Source: Anaerolineales bacterium (GTDB taxonomy: Bacteria > Chloroflexota > Anaerolineae > Anaerolineales > Villigracilaceae). Taken from it: 10,233 nt of DNA. A program made the translations under genes and the position numbers. The stretch covers positions 1 to 10,233 of the forward strand of contig JAICQC010000143.1 of the NCBI GenBank assembly GCA_025938055.1, given 5' to 3'. The notes below the pieces were generated by a model. That model worked only from the letters and a program-made list of their open reading frames with translations. It searched no databases and was not told the DNA's origin. Below, piece by piece: positions 1 through 6,619 of the stretch (its first letter is position 1; each line of letters starts with the position of its first letter).

Positions 1-1
1 G

Positions 2-304
2 ATCGAGCACATGGCGCACCAGACGCGCGTGCTTGTCGTCACCGAGAGTGCTGCCGGTGCCGTTCTGTATTGGAACGGTGACCGCCGCCGGTTTCGCGCT
101 CCCCAGGTCAAAGAAGTCGATGCCACCGGCGCGGGAGATGTCTTTGCTGCGGCATTCTTTACTCGTTTTGTGGACACACGAGATCCTTGGGAAGCAACGC
201 GTTTCGCAACCATGCTCGCCTCCTGTTCCGTGACGCGTCCCGGGTTGGAGGGAATTGCCACAGACGGTGAAGTCGCAGTATGCATGATAGAAATATTGCC
301 CTAA
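2..304 (+). CDS. PfkB-family carbohydrate/nucleoside kinase, C-terminal part (5' end outside window)
   Basis: Only the last 100 codons are present; the frame is open through base 2, so the ATG at 11 is probably internal. The diagnostic feature is DATGAGDVFAAAF, the second PfkB signature. It holds the anion-hole GAGD and the Asp that acts as catalytic base when ATP phosphorylates a sugar or nucleoside hydroxyl. Before it lies a typical beta strand (VLVVTESAAGAVLYW), and after it the helix rich in small residues that ends PfkB proteins (TRFATMLASCSVTRPG). The substrate cannot be read from this portion; ribokinase, fructokinase and adenosine-kinase-like members share these motifs. Stop is TAA at 302-304. 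Family call is firm, specificity unknown. Confidence 0.88.
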   Translation: MEHMAHQTRVLVVTESAAGAVLYWNGDRRRFRAPQVKEVDATGAGDVFAAAFFTRFVDTRDPWEATRFATMLASCSVTRPGLEGIATDGEVAVCMIEILP

Positions 305-314
305 GCAACATGGA

Positions 315-336
315 TTCGACGACTCCTGTCGTTGAA
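315..336. repeat. Inverted repeat 1 in the parA leader
   Basis: Left arm TTCGACGAC (315-323), 4-base loop TCCT, right arm GTCGTTGAA (328-336). All nine positions pair in RNA if one G-U wobble (318/333) is allowed. It starts 11 bases after the PfkB stop. No T-run follows, so it does not look like a classical intrinsic terminator. It could be a transcript-end stabiliser, an attenuator or an operator. It lies inside any ParA reading frame begun at 280 or 310, which argues for the later ParA start. Confidence 0.55.
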
Positions 337-338
337 CT

Positions 339-358
339 TCAAAGTCTGGAGACTTTGA
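339..358. repeat. Inverted repeat 2 (perfect 9-bp arms) upstream of parA
   Basis: Arms TCAAAGTCT (339-347) and AGACTTTGA (350-358) are perfect reverse complements around a 2-base centre GG. This 20-bp symmetry ends 17 bases before the preferred parA ATG, a position suited to an operator for a dimeric repressor; as RNA it would fold with a 4-base loop. It does not resemble the canonical parS palindrome. The 8-mer CAAAGTCT within it recurs at 1167-1174 in the parB leader. The symmetry is directly visible; a regulatory role is inferred. Confidence 0.6.
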
Positions 359-375
359 CTCCAAACATAAATCCC

Positions 376-1155
376 ATGACTCGCATTTACACTCTCGTCA
401 ACCAGAAAGGCGGTGTTGGCAAAACAACTACCGCTATCAACCTTGGCGCTTATCTCGCAAAGATGGGTCAGCGCGTGCTCGTCGTTGATCTGGATCCCCA
501 GGCAAACGCGACTTCCTCCGTTGGCGTCGATAAGCGTGCTGTGCAGGGAAGCACCTATGAAGCCCTGCTCAATACTGAAATCCCTGCTTCCTCCGTTCTC
601 TACAATGAGCGACTCAAACTCTGGCTGCTGCCGTCTTCTCCGGCACTGGCGGGCGCAGAGATCGAGCTTGTTGGAGAGTTGGGGCGTGAGTTCCGTCTCA
701 GGAGGGCGCTCGAATCACTCGACGGAAAATATGATTACATCCTGATTGACTGCCCGCCCTCGCTCGGTATCCTGACTGTCAACGGTCTCGTCGCGGCGCG
801 GGACGGTGTGCTTGTCCCGGTGCAGTGTGAATATCTGGCGCTGGAAGGGCTCGGGCAGTTGACTCAAACGATCGAGCGAGTTCAGTCCGCACTCTTCCCG
901 GAGTTGCGCGTACGCGGCGTGATCCTGACCATGTTCGACCCGCGTACGAATCTCTCCACCGATGTGGTGAAAGAGGTTAAGAATCACTTCCCCGGACTGG
1001 TCTTTGAGAGTATCGTGCCACGCAGCATCCGCCTGGCGGAAGCGCCTTCGTATGGGCTTCCCATTTCTGCCTATTCTCCGTCATCTGTCGGCGCGCGGTC
1101 CTACGAAGCGCTGGCGAAGGAATTATTGAAAGGTGATGGAGTTACGGCGAATTAA
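376..1155 (+). CDS. parA: ParA/Soj chromosome-partitioning ATPase
   Basis: A 259-residue ParA-type ATPase, the usual length for chromosomal Soj/ParA. It dimerises with ATP, binds nucleoid DNA non-specifically and is released when ParB stimulates hydrolysis, driving origin segregation. Visible motifs: deviant Walker A QKGGVGKTTT (residues 10-19; signature Lys11 and P-loop Lys16), switch I VDLDPQAN (37-44), Walker B YILIDCPPSLG (121-131), and the late family motif VPRSIRLAEAPSYG (214-227). parB follows 61 bases downstream. The start is debatable. The family normally begins MxxIYTLVNQKGG, fitting 376, but no Shine-Dalgarno precedes it. An ATG at 310 and an ATG at 280 (GGTGA at 266-270) would add 22 or 32 residues. 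I prefer 376 because the added stretch is low in GC, uses codons rare in neighbouring genes and contains two palindromes. A minority possibility is a genuine N-terminal extension. Confidence 0.93.
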   Translation: MTRIYTLVNQKGGVGKTTTAINLGAYLAKMGQRVLVVDLDPQANATSSVGVDKRAVQGSTYEALLNTEIPASSVLYNERLKLWLLPSSPALAGAEIELVGELGREFRLRRALESLDGKYDYILIDCPPSLGILTVNGLVAARDGVLVPVQCEYLALEGLGQLTQTIERVQSALFPELRVRGVILTMFDPRTNLSTDVVKEVKNHFPGLVFESIVPRSIRLAEAPSYGLPISAYSPSSVGARSYEALAKELLKGDGVTAN

Positions 1156-1162
1156 ACAAAAG

Positions 1163-1197
1163 AACACAAAGTCTTACACCCTGTGCGACCTTGTGTT
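1163..1197. repeat. Inverted repeat between parA and parB
   Basis: Arms AACACAAAGTC (1163-1173) and GACCTTGTGTT (1187-1197) match as reverse complements at 10 of 11 positions. A small inner CAC/GTG pairing (1177-1179 with 1183-1185) could extend the stem. It fills most of the 61-base parA-parB gap and ends just before the parB ribosome binding site AAGGAG (1203-1208). It could lower downstream expression relative to parA, serve as an operator, or be a remnant of an interspersed palindromic repeat. It shares CAAAGTCT with the palindrome upstream of parA. No T-run follows, so terminator function is unlikely. Confidence 0.55.
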
Positions 1198-1216
1198 TGA
1201 ATAAGGAGATTCATTC

Positions 1217-2065
1217 ATGCCCCCACGTTCCGGTCTTGGCAAAGGACTCGATGCTCTCATCCCCCCCGGTCACAAAACGACTGTGGGAGAAAGTGGCATT
1301 ACGCAGGTCCCCGTTGACTCGATCCAGCGCAACCCGCGCCAGCCGCGCGAGAAATTCGATATCGAGGAACTGGAGAACCTTGCTGTCTCCATCCGGGAGC
1401 ATGGCGTGATTCAGCCTCTGATTGTTTCACCGGGCAAGAACGAGATTTATACGCTCATCGCGGGCGAACGCCGCCTTCAGGCGGCGCGCAAGGCGGGATT
1501 GAAAACCGTTCCGGTCGTCATCCGGCACGCGACCGATCAGCAGTTGCTCGAACTGGCATTGATCGAAAACGTCCAGCGCGCGGACTTGAATGCGATCGAA
1601 GAAGCCGAAGCCTACCATCACCTTGCAAAGGAATTCAAACTTTCGCACGAGACGATTGCAGCACGAGTAGGCAAAAGCCGTGTGGCGGTCACGAATACCA
1701 TGCGCCTGCTCGACGCCTCTGCGGCAGTGAAACAGGCGCTGGTGGATGGACGGATCACCGAAGGTCACGCGCGTGCTTTATTAGCCCTGACCTCCGCAAA
1801 GGCTCAGGAAAACTTGTTGAACCAGGTTGTTAATCTTGATCTCAGCGTCCGTCAAACGGAGGCGCTGGCAAGCAAGTTGTCGGGCAGGAAACCTTCCTCG
1901 AAAAGGAGATCGGGCTCCAGTGCGGATATCACCGACCTCGAGCGCCGCCTGCGCTCCAGCCTGGGGACGAAGGTTGCACTCAAGCATGGCAAAAGAGGCG
2001 GTACAGTCACCATCTATTATTATTCCGATGAGGAATTGGATTCCTTATTGGAAAAATTAACATGA
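1217..2065 (+). CDS. parB: ParB/Spo0J chromosome-partitioning protein
   Basis: A 282-residue ParB. It loads on parS sites near the origin, spreads as a CTP-dependent clamp and triggers ParA ATPase. Domains in order: N-terminal ParA-stimulating segment RSGLGKGLDALIP (4-16), the conserved Spo0J/ParB start; the CTP-binding ParB/Srx domain (about 28-125) with NPRQPR (39-44), GERR (83-86) and ENVQRADLNAIEEA (117-130); the parS-binding helix-turn-helix (about 140-165, LSHETIAARVGKSRVAVTN); and a charged linker followed by a short C-terminal dimerisation domain (about 235-282). The start is fixed by AAGGAG at 1203-1208, eight bases upstream of the ATG, and by the family N-terminus. It overlaps the next gene by ATGA. 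No canonical parS site was found in the window. Confidence 0.96.
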   Translation: MPPRSGLGKGLDALIPPGHKTTVGESGITQVPVDSIQRNPRQPREKFDIEELENLAVSIREHGVIQPLIVSPGKNEIYTLIAGERRLQAARKAGLKTVPVVIRHATDQQLLELALIENVQRADLNAIEEAEAYHHLAKEFKLSHETIAARVGKSRVAVTNTMRLLDASAAVKQALVDGRITEGHARALLALTSAKAQENLLNQVVNLDLSVRQTEALASKLSGRKPSSKRRSGSSADITDLERRLRSSLGTKVALKHGKRGGTVTIYYYSDEELDSLLEKLT

Positions 2066-3645
2066 AGCTTCTTTACAACGCCTATATCCATACGCAAGAT
2101 CCGTCACATCCGACCGAATCGGCTATCGTAATCGACCGTGAACGGATTGTGGCGGTGGGCGAAGCGAACAACCTCCTGCCGCAATACCCCAATGCCGAAA
2201 AGCAAAATATGGAGGGACGCGTCATTTTGCCGGGACTCACCGACGCACATTTGCATTTGAAGAATTACGCGCTCAGCCTGCAAAAGGTGGATTGCGAAAC
2301 GGACACCAAGGAGGGATGTCTGCGGCGTGTGGAAGAACGCGCAAAGAAAGCCAGTCCTGGTGAATGGATTCTGGGTCACGGCTGGAATCAAAACGTTTGG
2401 GGAATTTGGCCCACAGCTTCTGAGTTGGATAGCATTGCACCCAACAATCCCGTCTATCTCACCGCCAAGTCGCTGCACGCCGCCTGGGCGAATACCGCCG
2501 CGCTGAAGCTTGCGAACGTTACCTCGCAAACGACCGATCCACAAAACGGACAGATCCAGCGCGATGACCGGGGCAATACCACGGGCATTTTGCTTGAGAC
2601 CGCGATGGAACTGGTCGGTGACGTGATCCCGGAGCTGACCAGTCATGAAATTGCAGAGGCGATGGAGAAGGCTCAATCCAGATTGTGGAAAATGGGGCTG
2701 ACGGGCATTCACGATTTCGACCGCCGCGATTCCTTCATGGCGCTGCAGCAGCTCCACGCTCAGGGCAGGCTCAAAATGCGTGTGCTTAAAAATATCCCCG
2801 TTGAACTGCTCGACCAGGCGTATGATCTCGGCCTGCAGGCGGGCTTCGGCGATGACTGGCTGCGCATCGGTTCTGTCAAAGTCTTTATGGACGGTGCGCT
2901 CGGTCCCCATACTGCCGCGATGTTCCAGCCGTATGTGGGAGAAGGGGAGAACCGCGGCATCCTCAACATGGACGGTGAAGAACTGTTCGAGCATGGGCGC
3001 AAGGCTGCGCAGGTGGGACTTGGCTTGACCGTTCACGCCATTGGCGACCGCGCCAACCACGAAGTGCTCAACGCGTATGAACAGCTACGAAAATATGAAG
3101 AGAAGAATCACCTTCCTGCCCTACGTCACCGCATCGAACATGTACAAGTGATCCATCCCGACGACGCGGAGCGTCTCGGCAGGATGAACATCATTGCCTC
3201 GATGCAGCCCATCCATGCCACGTCTGACATGCTGATGGCAGATGCCTTCTGGGGCGAACGTGCCCGTCTCTCATACGCCTGGCGCACGCAACTGGATCAT
3301 GGCGCGCGGCTCGCGCTCGGGTCGGATGCGCCGGTCGAATCCCCGAATCCGTTCCGGGGATTGCATGCCGCAGTTACACGCCGCCGCGCAGATGGCTCTC
3401 CCTCTGCCGAGGGCTGGTACCCTGAACAGAAATTGACCATGGCGGAAGCCGTAGAAGGATACACACTGGGTCCCGCGTACGCCGCCAACATGGAAACCCG
3501 CCTGGGTCGCATCGCGCCAGGGTACCTGGCTGACCTGATCGTGCTGGAGGCTTCGCAAGACCCCTTCACTTGCAATGCAGATGAATTGCTCGAGATGCAG
3601 TCATCGGCTACAATGGTAGGAGGAGAATGGGTGTATACCTCTTAG
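2062..3645 (+). CDS. YtcJ-like metal-dependent amidohydrolase
   Basis: A 527-residue member of the amidohydrolase superfamily, Amidohydro_3/YtcJ type. These enzymes hydrolyse amide or related bonds through a divalent-metal centre in a TIM barrel flanked by a small beta-sandwich; most physiological substrates are unknown. Candidate metal ligands are all present: HLH (His63, His65) in LPGLTDAHLHL, Lys273 in SVKVFMDGALG, His325 in HAIGDRANH, His360 in RHRIEHVQ, and Asp422 in LGSDAPVESPNPF. The ends (MKLLYNAYIHTQD, and APGYLADLIVLEASQDPF with VGGEWVY) form the sandwich domain. There is no signal peptide, so it is expected in the cytoplasm. It overlaps parB by 4 bases (ATGA), implying translational coupling, although no functional link to partitioning is evident. 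An exact substrate cannot be assigned. Confidence 0.92.
   Translation: MKLLYNAYIHTQDPSHPTESAIVIDRERIVAVGEANNLLPQYPNAEKQNMEGRVILPGLTDAHLHLKNYALSLQKVDCETDTKEGCLRRVEERAKKASPGEWILGHGWNQNVWGIWPTASELDSIAPNNPVYLTAKSLHAAWANTAALKLANVTSQTTDPQNGQIQRDDRGNTTGILLETAMELVGDVIPELTSHEIAEAMEKAQSRLWKMGLTGIHDFDRRDSFMALQQLHAQGRLKMRVLKNIPVELLDQAYDLGLQAGFGDDWLRIGSVKVFMDGALGPHTAAMFQPYVGEGENRGILNMDGEELFEHGRKAAQVGLGLTVHAIGDRANHEVLNAYEQLRKYEEKNHLPALRHRIEHVQVIHPDDAERLGRMNIIASMQPIHATSDMLMADAFWGERARLSYAWRTQLDHGARLALGSDAPVESPNPFRGLHAAVTRRRADGSPSAEGWYPEQKLTMAEAVEGYTLGPAYAANMETRLGRIAPGYLADLIVLEASQDPFTCNADELLEMQSSATMVGGEWVYTS
3586..3614 (+). promoter_or_regulatory. Possible internal promoter ahead of the kinase block (weak)
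   Basis: TACAAT (3609-3614) is a good -10 match, with TTGCTC (3586-3591) at a 17-base spacing as a poor -35. It lies within the 3' end of the amidohydrolase gene, 31 bases upstream of the first kinase start. The GC before the -10 resembles the other putative -10 boxes in this window (7830, 7935, 9592). It could let the signalling block be transcribed independently of parAB. The -35 is weak, so this is speculative. Confidence 0.25.
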
Positions 3646-4707
3646 GTGACCGAATTTACCGATAAAACCATGGCAGAGCAATATCGACTTACACCTGAAA
3701 TGCTTGTCCCACGGATGGGGGAATATCTTATTCAGAAAGGTCTCATTTCAGCTGAGAACCTGCAGAAAGCGCTCGATTATCAACAGGAATCAACTGCAAA
3801 AGGCAACCCGATCCTGCTAGGGCAGGCGCTGATCGATCTTAATCTGCTGGGTCGCCCGGAACTCGATCAAGCGGTTACCGAACAGATCATCCAACTGCGC
3901 TCCGCATTACAGGCGGCAAACCGGACCCTGGAGCGCCGCGTCGAGGAGCGCACCGCGGAGCTGCAGAAGGCGCTCGAACGTGTTTCAGAACTCAGCCAGC
4001 TTAAAGCCAATTTCATTTCCAACATTTCGCATGAACTGCGCACGCCGCTTACGCACATCAAGGGTTATATTGAACTGCTGGTTACCGAATCGCTCGGGGA
4101 GATCACGGAAGAACAGCGTCACGCCCTGCAAATCAGCCAGCAGTCCACCGGCAGGCTGGAAACACTGATCGAAGACCTGATCATGTTCTCGCTTTCCTCG
4201 CGTGGGGAACTTAGCATCGCGCAGGAAAATGTGGATCTTCGCCGGCTGGTGAATCTTGCTGTTAAGTCCTCCGGTGTCAAGGCACAGGAACGCGGCGTGA
4301 GTCTGAACGTCATCATCGATGAGGATGTGCCGCGCGTCCAGGCGGATGCGCAGAAGATTGCCTGGGTATTGAACCAGCTTCTTGATAACGGCGTCAAATT
4401 TACGCCTGCAAATGGGCGCGTGGTATTGAGCGTCAAGCGCGAGGGCGATAACCTCGTGATCGTCTCCATAACCGATACAGGCATTGGAATCCCCTCCAAC
4501 CGATTGAATGATATCTTCGAACCGTTCCACCAATTGGACGGTTCGTCCACGCGCCGTTACGGCGGGACTGGGCTGGGACTTTCCCTGGTTCGACAGATCG
4601 TTGAGGCACATGGTTCGATGATCGATGTGCAATCCATTGAAGGGCGCGGCTCCACCTTCAAGTTTCCTCTGCTTGTCGCCTTGGAATCAAAAAAGCCCGA
4701 TGGATAG
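3646..4707 (+). CDS. Soluble histidine kinase with N-terminal MshEN/GspE-N-like domain
   Basis: A 353-residue sensor kinase without membrane segments. Order: residues 20-80 resemble the MshEN/GspE N-terminal fold, with the first copy R23-x-G25...G32-LI...L39...AL43..Q46 spaced as in that family and a degenerate second copy at 57-80 (LLGQALIDLNLL); a coiled coil about 82-118; HisKA with FISNISHELRTPL, His129 the expected phosphoacceptor; and HATPase_c with N-box LLDNGVKF (Asn248), G1 DTGIGI (277-282), F-box FEPF (291-294) and G2 GGTGLGLSL (306-314). All catalytic boxes are intact. The GTG start directly abuts the amidohydrolase stop (TAG-GTG), suggesting coupling; ATG 3670 is an alternative that keeps all domains. 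It overlaps the next kinase by 8 bases. The input signal is unknown. Cyclic di-GMP is a possibility, but the second motif lacks Arg and Gly. Confidence 0.92.
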   Translation: MTEFTDKTMAEQYRLTPEMLVPRMGEYLIQKGLISAENLQKALDYQQESTAKGNPILLGQALIDLNLLGRPELDQAVTEQIIQLRSALQAANRTLERRVEERTAELQKALERVSELSQLKANFISNISHELRTPLTHIKGYIELLVTESLGEITEEQRHALQISQQSTGRLETLIEDLIMFSLSSRGELSIAQENVDLRRLVNLAVKSSGVKAQERGVSLNVIIDEDVPRVQADAQKIAWVLNQLLDNGVKFTPANGRVVLSVKREGDNLVIVSITDTGIGIPSNRLNDIFEPFHQLDGSSTRRYGGTGLGLSLVRQIVEAHGSMIDVQSIEGRGSTFKFPLLVALESKKPDG

Positions 4708-5887
4708 CCATACGCTTTTGTACCTGCACGAACTGATGCAGATTGCTGCCGATTCGGACGACTCGCGCAACACCATCGAAAAATTCATTGTCGCTCTGCG
4801 GAAAGAGTTTGTCTTCGACAATGTGGCAGTCTATTTGCAGGATAAATCAACCCAGAACCTGGAAATTGCCTACGCGCGCGCCATAGGGCGCTCAAAGAAT
4901 GCCGAAGCAGATGCTGCCTGGGGGGAGGATTTTGCCGGGCAGGTGGTGAAAAAAGGTCAGCTTCTTCTCAGGGACCCCAAGCCGGACATTTCGCCCGACG
5001 ACCGCCTGCACCAGTCCTACCTGCTCGGGCTGCCCATTCGAGAGGGGGATCTGGTGCGAGGCGCAATTGTCTTTGTGCGCTTCGGCGGTCCTCTGTATGA
5101 AGAGCAGCATGTCCTGGTCGCCTCCCTCGCCGGGGAGCTGCTCTCGATATTGGTGGAACGCGGCGGCTGGGCTGAACTGCAGGAAGAGTTGCAGGATCTG
5201 AAGCGCCAGATGCAACTGCAGGAGGACTTTGTCAGCACGATCTCTCATGAACTGCGCACCCCGCTCGGATTCATCAAAGGCTATAGTACCAGCCTCCTGC
5301 GGCAGGATACCAGCTGGGACGAGGAAACGCAAAAGGAGTTCCTGACGATCATCGACGAGGAGGCAGACCGGCTTTCCCTGTTGATCGAGAATGTGCTCGA
5401 GTCCGCGCGGCTGCAAAGCAAGACCCTCACGCTCCGCTTCCAACCGCTCAGGCTGGATGCAGTTCTGCGCGATGTGATCCTGCGAATCCGTGCCCGGCAT
5501 AGAGAACTGGATGTGAGTGCCCAGCTTGAAACCGTGCCTCCCATCCTGGGGGACGGTGTGCGGCTGGCACAGGTCTTCGAAAACCTCTTTACCAATGCGC
5601 TCAAATATGCACCCGGTTCGCCGATCATCATTTTGTTGAAGCGAGTAGGCGATAATACCCTTGTTTCGTTCATGGATCGTGGTCCTGGCATTGCCAGGGA
5701 ATCCCTGCCCCTGATTTTCGAGCGTTTTTACCGCGTCCGCGGCGAAAAGACAGTGACGGGAACCGGGCTGGGACTTTACATTTGCAAGCAAATAATCCAG
5801 GCACATCGTGGTAAGATTTGGGCAGAGTCCGACCCTGGTCAGGGAACAACATTCTTTATAGAACTGCCCATCAACCCATCCAGCTAA
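4700..5887 (+). CDS. Soluble GAF-domain histidine kinase
   Basis: A 395-residue kinase with no transmembrane segment. Residues about 5-153 look like a GAF sensor domain (LHELMQIAADSDD, then FDNVAVYLQD and IREGDLVRGAIVFVR strands, closing helix EEQHVLVASLAGELLSILVE), followed by a coiled-coil linker (158-176). HisKA follows with FVSTISHELRTPLGFIKGY, His183 the phosphoacceptor. HATPase_c has ENLFTNALKY (Asn299), DRGPGI (326-331), FERF (340-343) and GTGLGLY (354-360). The start at 4700 overlaps the previous stop (ATGGATAG) and has no good Shine-Dalgarno, fitting translational coupling. An earlier in-frame ATG at 4625 would add 25 residues translated from the preceding kinase's catalytic region and was not used. 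Two adjacent soluble kinases upstream of one OmpR-type regulator suggest integration of two intracellular signals. The GAF ligand is unknown. Confidence 0.93.
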   Translation: MDSHTLLYLHELMQIAADSDDSRNTIEKFIVALRKEFVFDNVAVYLQDKSTQNLEIAYARAIGRSKNAEADAAWGEDFAGQVVKKGQLLLRDPKPDISPDDRLHQSYLLGLPIREGDLVRGAIVFVRFGGPLYEEQHVLVASLAGELLSILVERGGWAELQEELQDLKRQMQLQEDFVSTISHELRTPLGFIKGYSTSLLRQDTSWDEETQKEFLTIIDEEADRLSLLIENVLESARLQSKTLTLRFQPLRLDAVLRDVILRIRARHRELDVSAQLETVPPILGDGVRLAQVFENLFTNALKYAPGSPIIILLKRVGDNTLVSFMDRGPGIARESLPLIFERFYRVRGEKTVTGTGLGLYICKQIIQAHRGKIWAESDPGQGTTFFIELPINPSS

Positions 5888-5902
5888 TTTATAGGAGGAC
5901 CC

Positions 5903-6598
5903 ATGGCAAAGCGCATTTTGATCGTGGATGATGAACCCCGCTATCTGCGTCTGCTCGAAGCTAACCTGCGGACAGAGGGATACGAGGTGGTAACCGCCCC
6001 GGATGGAATGCAAGCCGTAAGTGTCTTTTCAGACCAGCCTATCGACCTAGTGCTGATGGATGTGATGATGCCGAAACTCGATGGCTTTGGCGCCACACAG
6101 CGGATTCGTGAGTTTTCCAGCACTCCTATTATTATTCTTACCGCAAAAGGGGATGAGCAGGATCGTGTGCGCGGTCTGGACCTGGGAGCAGACGACTACC
6201 TGATAAAACCTTTTTCTGCCACCGAATTGCTGGCGCGGGTGCGCGCAGTCTTGCGGCGTGCGCAGCCTCCCACTGAGGTGGGGCAGTCCCGTTTTTTCAC
6301 ACATGACAACCTGAAGATCGATTTTGCCCGTGCGGAAGTCTGGCGCGGTGAGCAGCCGATCTCCCTTTCTGCCACTGAGTACCGTCTGTTGTTGCAGTTC
6401 GCTCATCACGTGGGCAAGATCATGACATCCGAGGAACTTCTGACCAGTGTCTGGGGTCCCGAATATCGCAACGACAAAGAGATCCTCTGGGTGAGCATTG
6501 CCCGCCTGCGCCAGAAACTGGAAGATGATTCTCATGCTCCAAAACACATTGTTACCCGGTCTGGTCTGGGATACTTGATGCCGCCCATCGAGGAGTGA
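5903..6598 (+). CDS. OmpR/PhoB-family response regulator
   Basis: A 231-residue two-domain regulator. The receiver (1-118) has the acidic pair Asp9-Asp10, phosphoacceptor Asp53 (LVLMDVMMPKLDG), Thr80 and Lys102 in IKPF. The C-terminal winged helix (about 128-229) shows the OmpR-family pattern ISLSATEYRLLLQFAHHVGKIMTSEELL, VSIARLRQKLE as recognition-helix region, and HIVTRSGLGYLM as the wing. The start is supported by AGGAGG at 5893-5898, four bases upstream. It lies 15 bases after the GAF kinase and 18 before the CpaE-like gene, so it is very probably the cognate output of one or both kinases. Family members bind tandem direct repeats at about 11-bp period; such a repeat occurs at 7806-7825 upstream of the cpaF pair, a candidate target by inference. 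Confidence 0.95.
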   Translation: MAKRILIVDDEPRYLRLLEANLRTEGYEVVTAPDGMQAVSVFSDQPIDLVLMDVMMPKLDGFGATQRIREFSSTPIIILTAKGDEQDRVRGLDLGADDYLIKPFSATELLARVRAVLRRAQPPTEVGQSRFFTHDNLKIDFARAEVWRGEQPISLSATEYRLLLQFAHHVGKIMTSEELLTSVWGPEYRNDKEILWVSIARLRQKLEDDSHAPKHIVTRSGLGYLMPPIEE

Positions 6599-6605
6599 AT
6601 TTAGT

Positions 6606-6619
6606 AGGAGGCTGCTTTG
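6606..6619 (+). promoter_or_regulatory. Ribosome binding site that fixes the TTG start of the CpaE-like gene
   Basis: AGGAGG (6606-6611) lies five bases before TTG (6617-6619). No ATG or GTG in frame is available before the receiver domain's first strand (VGKTILIVDDN), and the next in-frame ATG lies far inside the ATPase domain. TTG is therefore the only start that preserves the receiver fold. A TTG codon with a strong Shine-Dalgarno may moderate the output of this gene relative to the regulator upstream. Confidence 0.75.

Noticed and set aside
280..375. N-terminal extension of ParA from ATG 280 (with GGTGA upstream) or ATG 310
   Set aside because: Not typical of Soj proteins, codon use unlike neighbours, and two palindromes inside. 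Kept as an alternative, not as the call.
1423..1430. TGTTTCAC, identical to one half of the canonical parS palindrome, inside parB
   Set aside because: The other half does not match, so it is not a 16-bp palindrome; half-sites of 8 bases occur by chance.
1727..1734. GTGAAACA, the other parS half, also inside parB
   Set aside because: The adjoining bases do not form the partner arm, and it is 300 bases from the first half-site.
2104..3060. 318-codon open frame on the minus strand across the amidohydrolase
   Set aside because: It is antisense to a gene with all metal ligands, and shows no domain or ribosome binding site.
3618..3639. AGGAGGAG followed by ATG 3627 and GTG 3631
   Set aside because: The bases encode the expected Val-Gly-Gly-Glu end of the amidohydrolase; ATG 3627 is too close and its frame stops after 12 codons, and GTG 3631 is in the amidohydrolase frame.
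4625..4699. Upstream in-frame ATG for the GAF kinase
   Set aside because: It lies inside the catalytic domain of the preceding kinase gene, and the extra residues match no domain; ATG 4700 gives a normal overlap.
4892..6013. Long open frame on the minus strand across the GAF kinase
   Set aside because: It is the complement of a well-supported kinase with all catalytic boxes; its translation shows no recognisable domain.
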